64,000 nucleotides of DNA. It comes from Acanthococcus lagerstroemiae. Its lineage: Eukaryota > Arthropoda > Insecta > Hemiptera > Eriococcidae. Shown here in pieces: positions 24,657-36,700 of the stretch; position 1 is the first letter of the stretch, and every line of letters begins with the position of its first letter. The DNA lies in NCBI GenBank assembly GCA_031841125.1, contig CM063112.1, positions 64,996,057-65,060,056 of the forward strand, in the 5' to 3' direction. The translations under genes and the position numbers were made by a program. A model generated the notes under the pieces. That model saw only the letters and a list, made by a program, of their open reading frames with translations, ran no database searches and had not been told where the DNA came from.

Positions 24657-27600
24657 TTACGTTTCCGTTTTTGGTTTAACTAGCGAATACGATTCGACGA
24701 GGTAATCGTTGTCTGTGAAATTGGATGAGAATGTAGGATCGACTAGTTTCTTTATAACGTCCAATTCTTCTTCGCTAGACGCGATATCCACTGCCGAAAC
24801 TGCCGACATTAACGCCAACTTCAATCTCTCTTTTTCTGTTTCGAATTCATTCGGGTTGGCAGACGACGACGAAACGTCTAACGCGTTTGAAACAGATACG
24901 GATATTTGGTCGTCATTGCCAACGGTAAACGGCTGGGTAACCGTATCAGCCGTATCACCACTGGATAGAATACAAGTCGAATGCGAGAGTATATTCGAAA
25001 ATGAAACCTGATTCGGGAATGAAACGAGAGTGTAAACAGCGGAATCTGAGCTGAGATCGCACGTTGACCCGTTTGTCGAAGAAAGAGCGAAACCGAAGGT
25101 CGTAACGTCGTCTTCGTCATTGACGGCGGCGGGGGCGGACAGCGGTGGCGATGGTACGATCGTCACTGGCAAACAATTTTCGAAGCGGGAGCAAACGGCA
25201 TGAACATGCTGACACATGTTGTTCTTGATGCTGGAATCGGGACAGCTACATTTATACTGGTGAGCGCAGACGTGACATTTTTCGCATACGAGTTTACAAC
25301 CGACGGAGACGGGACAACAACTTTCGCTGATACATTGCACGTAAAATATTTCGACGACGCCTCGCTCGTTATCAACTGTGGCGGGCGGGCACGTGAACAC
25401 GAACCAATAGTCGCCGATTTCACTCTTTTCGATGCGTTGGATCGTCGTATCAAAAGTTTCTAACATGAGATCGTGACGTTTACGCAATGTTTTCAGTTTC
25501 GCGTTAACGCGACCCCGTATTTCTTTAATTTTCAGTAGTCGTTCTTTCTGTATAGAGTACTCGCGCAAAACGTTCAATCCGTCGACTAAATTTCTGATTT
25601 TCTTGCACTCGCCGCGCAAATGCTTCAGAATGTTATCGAAAGATTCCATGTACACGTTGGCGTTACCGTCAATGTTCAACCTGTAACAGTGGGCCCATAA
25701 GCGAGCGCTTTCCACGCAGTGGTTTCGAAAGTAATCAAAGAACGATTCGGTATGCTCGTCTTCCAGTTGGAAAAATTGTTCGATTTTCGCTAGAAATTCG
25801 TGCTCGTCCGGCTCCATACTCAGATCTTCGAGCTCTAATCTAACTCGTTTGTACGTTTCCTTGTTTGATATCGTTTGCAGACTCTTTCTCCAAGCACGAC
25901 AAACGTGCCAGCGGGAGAAAAGTCGATGTCGCGGCGGACTCATACTCTCAAGCCAGTTCTTGTAACGAGAATCGTCCGTATCGGTTATCAAGCAGTTCGG
26001 TCGAATTTCGTCGCTGTTTTCACGCACGCAACGCAGAAATACGTTCGTCATTTGATCGTCGTTACGGTTGCTGATGGCGAAGGCGCAAGCGAAACCTTCT
26101 AGATAGTCGTCAATGACGAGTAACGTTTGCAGCAGAAAACGATCACTGTCCGCCCCATCGTACGTTCCATCAATGGCGATCACGTTGTGTCCGAATTTAT
26201 GCAACGCTGCTCGTTGTGTCTCCGTCATCATGATCACGACGACGTCATTCTTCCTCAAACAACGGAACGTATCGTCCACTTCGCCTTCCTTTTTGTAATA
26301 CAGAATAGAGTCGGCGTAGCGAGACGTGAATTCGTCGACGTCCGTCGCCACCGGCCCCGTTTTCGAGTCGTTGGCGGCGGCGTTCGCCGATGAATTTTCT
26401 TGTCGGCGGACTACTTTCAAGTTGTACGACGCGGCGATGTTGTGCAAGTCGTGATTACTGAGCAAGCGCAACTTATCGTCGGTCTCGCCGTTCACGCACA
26501 TAGCGTTCGTGATCTGCTCGAACGACATGCCGGCCGCTATTTTTTCCGCGATACTTTCGCGCTCTTCTCTGTTCAAATACACGTGAGCTAGTTCCGTTTC
26601 GTCGGCGATCGCGTGACCTATGTGCGTTTTAATGTAGGTGGACAGGCAGCCGCCGTTCGCTCTATTTTCACGTACTATTATTTCGGCCGGGCAGAATCCG
26701 TTTAGCTTTTTCGACCCCTGCAGTTTAGATCGTCTCATTTTCTCCACCATCTTGGGTACATACGGGCCGGATCTGTGGCACGAAAATACCGACGTTGTTT
26801 CGCGCTTCGTTTGATCTCGCCGCATTTTGATGAACTGACATATCGTTTCTTTTTCGACGTTCTTCTTCCACTCGTAAAATTCGTTCATATTAGCAAACCG
26901 TAAACTTTCACTGTGCAGCGTCGTCGCGTGATATTCTTCGTAATGAAACAGTATCTGCGATTTTCTGGCAAATGTTTTCTTACACAGTACGCATACTAGC
27001 CTTTTTGACTGACTCTGCAACAAACCGACACAAATTCGCGATTAGTTGTATTTCAAATGTCGCATCGGCTTTATGGTTACTATCGCTTCCAGTTCGATGT
27101 TAGAAACAAGTTGTATTGTTTTATACTACGTATGTTATCAAGTTATCAGGTTTTTTTTTTCTTTCTTTCTTTCTTTCTTCTAAATTGCACTCGTATTTGA
27201 ACAGACTAATGAATTTCGCAAACTGATTTTCACGCCAATATTCGACTGCCTCGTCCGTTTATCCTGGATCATAGAATTTAGGAAGGGAGGGGGATCCAAA
27301 TTCTTAGTACGTATGTAAGACACTCATGGTTCCATCTCGTATCTCAAGTTGGGGCGTAGCCTCTTCCTGCTATAACTTGTCTGGATAATTCGGTGGATTG
27401 ATAGATACTGATATGACCGTCATACCCATTACTTAATGCAGATTTTAAGCCTGTAATCTTATTGATTCATGTTATTCGTATTAACGTATGGTTGGCCGAT
27501 GTATCGACCGTCATAGCTTGTTAGTTAGAATATGTCCCTCATTCCGTGAACTTGTCGCACCATAATTTTCTATTTTTTTTTATTTTTTTTTTATATTTAT

Positions 27601-29551
27601 ACATATTTTTCAGCGATACCGTCGGAACAATCATCCGTTTTGGATTCTCTTAATAAAATTTGAGCATCGATACGTCCATTCTTTCGACTAAGTATAAGTT
27701 AGAAGAAAGCATAACTTATACAGTACGTATACGCTAGAGTAATTCGTTTTAACGAATTTTAAAGTCTTTGGGGGCCGTAACGAGACATGTTACGAAGGGC
27801 AGACAGACGATAGAATGTAAAGCTATGTAGACATGCAGAGACAGGTAAGATGGATGAAGATACAGAAGTGGGCCAACAGACATTTCAGATAACCAGAAAA
27901 ATCGTGGAATATGAAACGGAAGATTTAGAGATTCGAAGACCCGCAAGAGATTTTGACACTCGGCTCGGTGTTGGCTGACAAAAAGAAGACATCTGGAGAA
28001 CATGACGCGGAAACTAATGAGATTTTGACACTTAGTGCCATTTTCCTCGACAGGGCCGTCTCTTAACGGTCGCGTCTGTGCTCACCAGTCAGTCCATTCG
28101 TCATTCAGTCAGCCTGTTCCTTTGTCTCTGATGTCACGTTGGTGGGATATGGTTTCTGTCTGTTCTTCTGTCTACCTCGCTGGCTATTCTAGTCTGGCTA
28201 ACGATCTGTTTGTATATTTAGTTAGATCTTCCAAATTCCTTATAAGAGCAACTTGCCCGGCTTCATTTCTGGGCGAGGGTGTAGAAGGAGGTTCTTCGTA
28301 TAATGATAGTGATAATACGATTTTGCTTAACAGCAACTATTCGGTTTCACCGATTCCCTTATAAAATACCAAAAAAAAAAAAAAACCGGAACTCACAGTT
28401 GTACTATTTCCGCTATGCATTCTTTTGATGTGTCGTTGTAAATCACCTTCCAATTTGAACTTGGTATCGTAACATTCGGCGCATTTCTACGATAATAAGA
28501 ATAACATTAAGAAAGATACGTATAGTGTTACTAATTAATGAAATTGCGAACAGTCCGATTCGCGAGGATCGTAATGTATCCAAAATGAATCTATATCTCC
28601 GAAAGTGCCGAACATGGGACATTCAGCTAACAACGTGGAACCCAAATACTGTAAAATTAGCAGGCAACATTTCCAGTATACGAGGTGTTTCATACGCATT
28701 TAATAAGACTAAGAAACGGAGGGAGGGGGATGCCCAAACAGATATTAGGATTTTTTTTTTGCTTCTGAGGAAAGCGAAAACTCGAGAGAATAAATTAAAA
28801 TTTTTGTAACACTTCTGATTCGTAATACCTACTGACAAGACATCTAAGAATCCCATTACGGTTTCTTAGTTTTTAAGAAAAAACTACCGCATATACGGTC
28901 GTTTAGATTGTACATGTTCATACAGCACTGAACGAATAGCTAGCGTAGAATCGACTCTTACAAACAGACGCAGATCCGGATGATCGGCTTTGATATGTCG
29001 ATTCAAGTGAGCTCGTAATCGGAACTTTTCATGACACATTTCACAGTTCTGCGAATTTACATTAAATCAATTCGTTTATGGTACATATCGATTCATCATT
29101 ATCGTTTTCGTGTGAACAATACTACGGGTAAATATTGAGACTGCATCAACTTACAAAGGTGAGTGCGGCCTTATAATTGGTTCGCATGTGACGCTGCAGA
29201 GCGAACTTCGTCTTGAATTTAGACCCGCACATCAGACAATGCTGGAAAAACAGAATATCGGGTACATAGGAAGTACGTCGAATGTTGACGTCGTAATTAT
29301 ATAGGCGTATTCGCCGTTTCACTTACATGTTGCAGAATTTTTTGATGTACCAGTTTTACATGTCGCACGAGAGTATCTTTTCTCGCGAAAGATTTACCAC
29401 ATTCGGCGCATACCTAAAGAGCGCACATCCAGTTAACACATGGTCACCTACTGTTATCAATGCCTTATTCCTCAAACAAGTTTTTAATTGCTACGCGTAT
29501 ACAAAACTAACTCACCAAACAATCGGATTGCATTTCCATTTCCACCGTCAT
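24657..29551 (-). CDS. C2H2 zinc-finger / MULE transposase / SWIM protein, probably a domesticated or host-captured transposase
   Basis: Minus-strand exons: 29516-29560 (ATG at 29551-29549), 29327-29413, 29155-29241, 28962-29048, 28397-28486, 24657-27014 (TAA stop). Every junction has AG acceptor, GT donor and phase 0, giving about 914 residues. After a 12-residue leader, four exons each encode one finger: CAECGKSF..RH..LVH; CLMCGSKF..RH with Tyr where the last His belongs; CEMCHEKF..RH..DH; CAECYDTKF..RH..MH. The long exon opens with a fifth (CVLCKKTF..H..YH, about residues 137-158). It continues with a Cys/His-poor region and a MULE core: Asp 411 in AIDGTYDG, Asp 474 in LITDTDD and Glu 586 in NVYMESFDN, matching a complete DDE triad. 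A SWIM finger follows (CSC..CQH, residues 718-732), then an acidic, Ser-rich tail. A DNA-binding nuclear role is inferred. The only long ATG-like start inside the big exon is a TTG, so it is not a stand-alone ORF. An AATAAA on the minus strand at 24459-24454 may be the poly(A) signal. No inverted repeats or target duplication were seen around it. It could instead be an intron-bearing live Phantom/MULE element. Confidence 0.85.
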
Positions 29552-29940
29552 CGAACTGTTCTGAAATTAAAATACCCGTTCTCAATATTCTCAATGCGGC
29601 ATCGATCATATTATGTGACCACAACTTAGAAACTACTATACTCGGTAGAAACGTTCATGAGCCAAAATGTTTACGAACGTGATTAGCAATTAGCTAGGTT
29701 CCATTGAAATCTTCTTCTTCTTTTCTTTGATAACAACCGTATCCATCTTTTATCCGATTTTATAGGACAATCTGCGGCCTTTCACTTATTCATCATCATC
29801 GTACGTATTTACTTTACTCAGCAGATCGAATGATAATCAAATTATCAAATTTTTTCCTTTACCTGATCACTGATTTTTTGAAGCAACGCAGGGTTACTGG
29901 GCTGGGTAGATAGCCAATAGCCATTAGCCGTTAGCCGTTA

Positions 29941-30230
29941 GTGTGCGGTTATAGTGGAGCGTAGCGAAGAGAGCGTAGCTGAGCGACGATACGTCGGGTG
30001 GGCAGGAGCGGTGAGGGGGGAAGCAGCGCGTAGCCGCGATTTGAAGAATGGTAAGTATGCGGTTATAGTGGAGTTAGCTATGTCTCTTCGTACGCTCACT
30101 GTAGCCCGATTTGAAGAATGGAAGTACCATTCTTCAATCGCGGCTACGGCTGTTCCCCCTTACGCTCTGCCCACCCGACTATCGTCGCTCAGCTACGCTC
30201 TCTTCGCTACGCTCCACTATAACCGCACAC
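29941..30230. mobile_element. Harbinger/Tourist-like MITE
   Basis: A 290-bp element with long terminal inverted repeats (about 100 bp, imperfect) begins GTGTGCGGTTATAGTGG and ends with its complement. TTA is duplicated immediately outside both ends (29938-29940 and 30231-30233), the target preference of PIF/Harbinger elements. The motif gcggttatagtggag recurs internally at about 30059, so there has been some internal duplication. There is no coding capacity. Confidence 0.8.
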
Positions 30231-30550
30231 TTAGCCGAAGGATTGCCAGCGATTCTAGAGCACTATAAACACGAGTATACTGGACCGCCATTTTGGTTTC
30301 TACTCCACCCGTGGATGTTGAATCCGACTATGCACAGCAGTCTGTTTCATTTAAGAAGTGCCAACGTTATCAGAGACCAAGTACGAGTTAACGGGCAATA
30401 CAATTCTCTGTTCGAATGATTTGTTCACAAGTAGCCTTTCACACAAGGGAATGGGAGTCACAACATGAAGGAACGACGAGCAATTTTTTGATGTTTGTTT
30501 ACATTTTTTACTGATAACGTTGGCACTTCTTAAATGAAACTACCTATACA

Positions 30551-31641
30551 CAGGGATGAGAAGCCTAAACTGTTAAGCTTAAACTTAAAAGTTTTTCCAA
30601 AAATCTCATTCGCTTAGCTTCAGCTTTTTGCCCTTATCATTAGCTTTTCAGCGCTTCGCTATCGGCTTTTTTTTTTCAACATTATACTCAATTCCGCATG
30701 AAATCGACCATAGAGTTCAAAAATTATAACGGTTTACCATTTCAAAGCTTCCAAATCATATTATATGATTATATATTATATCATGTAGACCATCACTTCG
30801 TTCACAGGTAAATTATAGCTTATAGCCTGTATTATATTTGATTTTGCAACGAAATCATTCAAAATTTAATAGAGAAATCACAAAATAGAAAATATTTATT
30901 GTTGAGGTTAGCACCTCTCATCTCCCACACGCCTCCGCCTTTAGACCGATCTAACGACCTAGCGCGACAGCTACCCTGACAAAGCTCACCGGGCTACTGG
31001 GTCCCGATTACGACCGATGGTTTAGCGTGATAAAAAATTTTATCAATTTTTATCAACGTGATAAAACCACGATAAAACAGATTTTGTCAATGTTTTATCA
31101 ACTTCTTCGTGGCTGTTGATAAAATGTTGAGAGGAGTAACAAGGTTGAGAAAGCAGGGTAACTGAATCCTTGATCGTAATACATGATATTTTGTCGCTGT
31201 ATCTTTATCACGCTTATTGGTCGGTCGTAATCGGGGCCCTGGGCGAACGAATCTTCACGACCCCTTAGTCACAGCTAAATAGATTCATGCTTCGGTAAAG
31301 TGCGCGTCCTACGTTGCTACATACGTTTTACTGCAACATTTATGAAAATGAGCAATTTGCGACGCTAAATGAGAATCAACAATTACGAAATAATAAGCCG
31401 GAACCCAGAACCCGCGGCCGCTGACATGATTTTTCAACTTAAAAAATTGAGTGTTATGATTTTTTTCGGCTTTTTGATAGAAAATGTGAATGTCTTAATT
31501 AAGCTGCTCAGCGTATCCTTTTTGGCTGGCTTTGCGCTTAATGAACAGCGAATGGCTGACTTTTTCATTTGCTTAAAAGCCGTTAAATAATGAGCTTAAG
31601 CTTCGGCTTAAGCGGTTATCGGCTTAAACTTCTCATCCCTG
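30551..31641. mobile_element. non-autonomous hAT element
   Basis: The ends are CAGGGATGAGAAGCCTAAAC and, in inverted orientation, CAGGGATGAGAAGTTTAAGC. The flanks are cctataca (30543-30550) and cctatact (31642-31649), an 8-bp target duplication with one mismatch. CAGGG termini and 8-bp duplications are hallmarks of hAT transposons. Its 1,091 bp carry no transposase motif, and a MITE is nested inside. Confidence 0.8.
30999..31239. mobile_element. MITE nested in the hAT element
   Basis: It has inverted repeats of about 36 bp. The left arm begins GGGTCCCGATTACGACCGA and the right arm is the complement of GGGCCCCGATTACGACCGA; both continue to cgtgataaa. The interior has several short direct and inverted gataaa/tttatc motifs. 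Target duplication and superfamily are unclear. Confidence 0.65.
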
Positions 31642-32458
31642 CCTATACTCCTATACATAGAACAGTTGCGACGCTAGCGCGCCACCAATCCTTCAAGTCC
31701 GAATCGTCCAAATAATACACGTGATCACTTTTTCATTTCCCCCCGCTAACACCCGCGCAGCACGAAGGTGATTTTGCAGCGCACTCTAGTGCAGTTTTAT
31801 ATTCCAATACCTTACCAAAACAGGCAAACAGGAAACAGGGAACGCGAAACTAAACTATGCGGTGTAGAAGCAAGTAGAAGTACAATTATTAATTTACAAA
31901 ATACAAATTTATTTATAATTTATTTAATTATTTGCAGAAGATTCTCAACTGTAATAATTACTAAGAAAAAACTTAATTCATCAGGTTTGTCAATCTATTT
32001 AGTTAATTGTTATATAATTGCGAAATTCGTATTAGACGAGAGCCGTACCTTCATTTCTAACGTACGTAAGTGTAATATTCTTTATTCTTTCATCTTATTT
32101 ATTTTGTTATATACGCATGGTATATGTCGATGATGGGTTTACGTACGTCGCTTAGCCTCTAGTTTGTGAAATTATTTCTGAAGTAATGACTTATAGAATT
32201 TCGAGTTCCGCTTGTGTTAGTACATTGCTGGAATTTAATTAGACGTAAGACCCGTTTGTTCCTTGTTAGTAGTTTGGTAACAAGGTAAGCGGTCGACGCC
32301 TAATTCTATGTATGTACTATAAGTGTATAATTCTGTTTGCTGTTCCATTATCTCGTATCGTGAACCCATTTTCGTTCAGTTTTAAATGCCCTTTGATTTC
32401 TTCTGCTTTCTTACAAAGCCGTAGCATCCGATGTTAAGTTGGCAGGTTTCTTATTATC

Positions 32459-33726
32459 GGGAAGTAATTTTTTGCCCAACAAAAAAGGGCGTCAGCACGA
32501 CGAGCATTTTTGCGTTCATATAGGTTGAATGAACGACGAACAATTATGAAGTTGCACGCCAGATAAAGCCCGACAATGAAGTAGTTATGAACGACGAGAA
32601 ATAAGTTACGAGATAAGAAATAAACACGCCTAAATAATATCATACACGACGGAACATTATTAGTTCGATTCCAGTCAGTGTACCGACAAGTTTTCAGTCT
32701 GAATTTTTTTTCTTGAAATGGAGAGGTAGACATGACCGCAGAGTAGACGAATTTCTGGAATATTTTGAAAATCAGTGGGTGTTGAAGCGTGTTTGTACGA
32801 AGGAGCTGCGCCCGGATATCCCTCGACTAATAATGGAATTGAGGGAACCAACGCCATAATCAAGAGTGACCACACGCTACGAGAACGGTTTTCAGTAGGT
32901 CAGTTTCTTAATAATGTCATCGAGCTGGTTTCAAAATGGTCGAAGGTGCGAGACCCCACATCGCCCAACTGCATCAACTTCGCGGAAATTAGGTCTACCC
33001 CATTGGTACAGTGGACCGCCGCTTACCAGTGGGCTCTGGAAAATAAGAAGGTACTGCAAGGACCTACCGGTAACCCGGACTGCATCTATTTTTCATATTT
33101 TTCGTCAACTCGTCGACTTCACGGAAGGAAATACTTCCCAAGACGGTGACCACGTACGAAGAATCAACAAAAAATTGGACAACTTTTGACGAATTTCAGC
33201 GCATTCATTACTGCACGTTGAAAATTTGTATTAATAAGAAAACTTCGCAAAGGGAATGCACCTGTCCCTATTTTTTGAAGCATTTAATTTGTAACCATGC
33301 CCTAGGTATGCAAATTCACTTAAAACTCGTGGATCCACCGACAGCCGCGAAATGTATCCCAATGGGTCGGAAGCGGAAAAGAGGTCGGCTGTCGAAGGCA
33401 AGGAAAGCTTTACTTGTCCAATAATTTTTTTATACCTCGTCGTTTTTAATCATTTTTTAAACAAAATTTTTTGTCGCTGTAATGTCGCTTTTCGACTTGA
33501 AAATTTCGGCTTTCATAGTTTTATTTTGTAGTTTAAAATAATATCTTGTGAATTTTTTTATTTGTCGGTCAATAAATTATTTCGTCGTTCAGAACCTTTA
33601 TTTTTCGGGGTAAGTCTTTTCCTGTCGGGAATCCACGATTTAGTCGTGGAAATGATTTTCCAGTCGTGAAAGTTCCTATGCTCGTCGTGATGACGCCCTT
33701 TTTGGTCGTCGGCTAAAATCACACCC
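32459..33726 (+). mobile_element. MULE DNA transposon with perfect 9-bp target duplication
   Basis: CTTATTATC occurs immediately outside both ends (32450-32458 and 33727-33735); 9-bp duplications are typical of MULEs. The left end begins GGGAAGTAATTTTTTGCC and the right end is the complement of GGGTGTGATTTTAGCC. Inside each end is a shared block (aaaaagggcgtca then cacgacgagcat). Both termini contain many spaced GTCG/CGAC motifs, probably transposase sites. The interior carries a broken transposase. The right end lies 60 bp before the PRPF39 start codon, so the element is in that gene's promoter or 5' leader. Confidence 0.85.
32723..33424 (+). pseudogene. MULE transposase C-terminal remnant with SWIM finger
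   Basis: Frames around 32723-33424 give VDEFLEYFENQW, then (shifted) YEGAAPGYPSTNNGIEGTN and LRERFSVGQFLNNVIELVS, then (shifted again) a SWIM motif CTCPYFLKHLICNH and a basic tail GRKRKRGRLSKARK. This is the C-terminal half of a MULE transposase, with the third catalytic acid in the NNGIEGTN block. Frameshifts at about 32795 and about 33125-33150 and the lack of the first two catalytic Asp residues mean it cannot be active. It lies inside the 32459-33726 element. Confidence 0.8.
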
Positions 33727-33786
33727 CTTATTATCTCGTTTCGCTTTGCATCGTGTATAACAAATTCACTGTTCGTAGAATTGAAA

Positions 33787-36700
33787 ATGAACGATAGCGT
33801 CGAAGTTCCCGTACTTGAAGCGCCGAAAGATAACTCTAAGGAAATTTTAACTGGTGAAAGTGATGCGACGGTTGAGAATCATACGAACGAAGTCGAGGTA
33901 AATTTTTTTCGTAATTCCCGCATTTATAGTATTTGATCAGCGCCCGAGTTTCTTCATTAGCTCTGTAATTCGACTTGATTTTGGGATGGTGATGTAGGTA
34001 AATGGAACCGTGGAAGATAAAGAGGAAGTAATTTCGAGTCCTCTACAAAGTCCCGGTGAAATTGAAAATATGACTGTAGTCGATGAGGTGAGTGACGCCG
34101 CAAATTGTCAGTTAATGGCTATTGGTTGTGCAAACCTTGTGATGTTGATAATGGGAGTATCGCTTGTATTTATGTAGGATGTTGATCTACCGAGTTCAGC
34201 GGAAGAAGAGGAAAAGGTGACGGAGAATAAAGAGACTAGCGAAACAGGTGAGAATTTGGAATTTCTGTCTTTATAGCAATTGCGACGGATGCAGATACCG
34301 CGATTACGATATTTACGATATTTGTCCTTAGGCAAATCTAATAAATCGAAGAAGTCCGCGAAGAGGAAGACGACGGATTCGACCGCGCGCGGATCAAAGA
34401 AGAAGAAAAGCGAGTCGGTTGCAACCGTCGAACTTGAAAATAGAGCCGACATCGAATCCGACGAAAAGAAGAAGAATAAAAGTAAAGACTCTGGGGAATC
34501 TAAAGAAAAAGAAGTAATAATGCATTTTCGAGTACCTAGTGAAGTATTTCTGTGTAATCCAATTGAGTGCTTCTTTGCTTATAAATACTACCGCGCTGAT
34601 TTCAGACCCATAAAACTTTACCTTTATTAGAAAAGTATTGGAAAGTCGTTAAAGATGATCCCACCGATTTTACTGGCTGGACTTATTTATTACAATACGT
34701 CGATCAGGCTGTGAGTATGTGGATGAAAACCCGACGAAAATATTATTCCTACGCGTGTAAAACTCGGTTTGTACATCCTTGCTTGTCTTCTAGAATGACA
34801 TAGCAGCCGCCTCCGAAGTGTACGACGATTTCCTGTCAAGATATCCGTACTGTTACGGATATTGGCGAAAATACGCGGATTATCTGAAGAAGAATGGTGA
34901 AAAAGCTAATTGTGAAAAAGTAAGAAAAGTAATTTTCGCGTGAGTTAGTATTACCCCTCGATTCGAGTACCGGAATGTTTTTTAATTTTTGAGATCGATA
35001 CTCTTTATATTCTCTCGAATGTTACAGATATTCGAAAAAGGTGTTCAAGCTATACCTTTAAGCGTCGACTTGTGGATCCATTTTCTAAGTTACATGAAAG
35101 AAACTCACAACAGCGATGAAAATTTGATACGAGAATTGTTTGAAAAATCTTTGAAGTCCTGCGGTTTGGAATTCAGGTATATGGTCTGCATTGGTTCCGC
35201 TAATATAAACTCGCTTCTCTCTTCTCGAATAAAATTTCGTGTAGGTTGTTGATTAGCCGCTAATTGTAAAGTTTTCGTTTTTGAGGAGTACCGAGTGAAA
35301 TTTTGTTCCAAACTTTGGGTCACCTTTGTGACGAATTAATATGTCGTTATACTGAGCTGAAATCAATGTCTTAGTGCGAAATGGCCGTAATCGCAATTTT
35401 GGTCAATTTTTAGTGTGTGTGGTGTCATGCTTTGCAAGATGAAACACTAAAAAAAAAAAAAGAGAATAATTATTTATTTTTTATAGAAATAATTCAGTTT
35501 TTCTGGAAAACGTATGTATAAAACATACAGTAGGGCCAATCTTCTTTTACCGCTCCTGTAAAAAGAGTTATTTTCCAGATACGGCCATTTCGCACTAAAG
35601 CATCAAAATTAAGTGGGTATTATTTTCAAACATAATCGAACAAAATTTAGCGCGGTATTTGTTACAACGTGAAAAGTTATTCTCCTTATATAAGTGCGGC
35701 CACTCTGGCTTGCCTGCGTGAAATCCGAAAAATTGCGACTTGCGAGAGTACATTCGTTACCCCGACATTCGAACCGATAGAGAACGCGACCCTGTACTTG
35801 ACGAGAAAGAATGGAGCACAAAGCCAAGATCTGCGATACAACACTTTTTTCACCCTCGTCTGCAGAAAGAAATACTTCGGAATCTGTGACAAAAGAGATG
35901 GCCAGGTGGTCGGAAATATGAACAGTTCGACAGATAGATCAAATGCCTGCCAGAAAATAAAAAAAATGAATCGACTTCGTTAAGCGACTGGTTTTTAGAT
36001 TTTGCATGTGGCGTCGAGCAGATAGCCGACACGAGTAAAACAAATATAGGGCGAAAACGTTGGACTGCGAATTCGACAGGGGACAATGCGCTCCCCTTTT
36101 CCCTGTGAATAGCTAAACGATTCTACCCGTTCTGTAGTGAATGGAGTTCGAGCGCACGAAGTCTAGTGTTGTATTTACGAAACTGAATTATCTGTTTATC
36201 AGGTCTGATCGACTGTGGGATGCGTACGTCAAATGGGAAACCGAAGGAGGTCGTTTGCAAAACGTCACTTCTATATTCGATCGTTGGTTAGGAGTGCCTA
36301 CTCAAGGTTATGTAACGGTAATGGAAAAGTAAGTCGAAACTCCATTGATACGAGGAACTTGAATGTATCCAATCGACTTCGTTGACTGACATTATTTTGC
36401 CTTTATCGATTTAGATTTAAGGATCACGTAAAAAAGAATTCGCCTAATAAAATCCTCGATCCGGAGGAATTTTTCAGTTTACGGAATGAAGTTTTGAATG
36501 AAACTAAAGCGAGTAATATAGAGATGGAAAGTAAACTGTCGGACGATGCTCCTCCGGGAGAAGAAGCACCGGATAAATTGGACAAGGTTTGTAGCTGGAA
36601 AAATTTCCCAGTTTGAATTGTTTTTAAAATTACTTTACTGGAGTTCACGCGAAGCTGAGGTTTACGAACAGCCCTAGCTATAATGTAAATATGGAGCTTC

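Noticed and set aside
24709..26591. Several plus-strand open frames of 60-100 residues
   Set aside because: They are shadows of the long minus-strand exon and have no domain signal.
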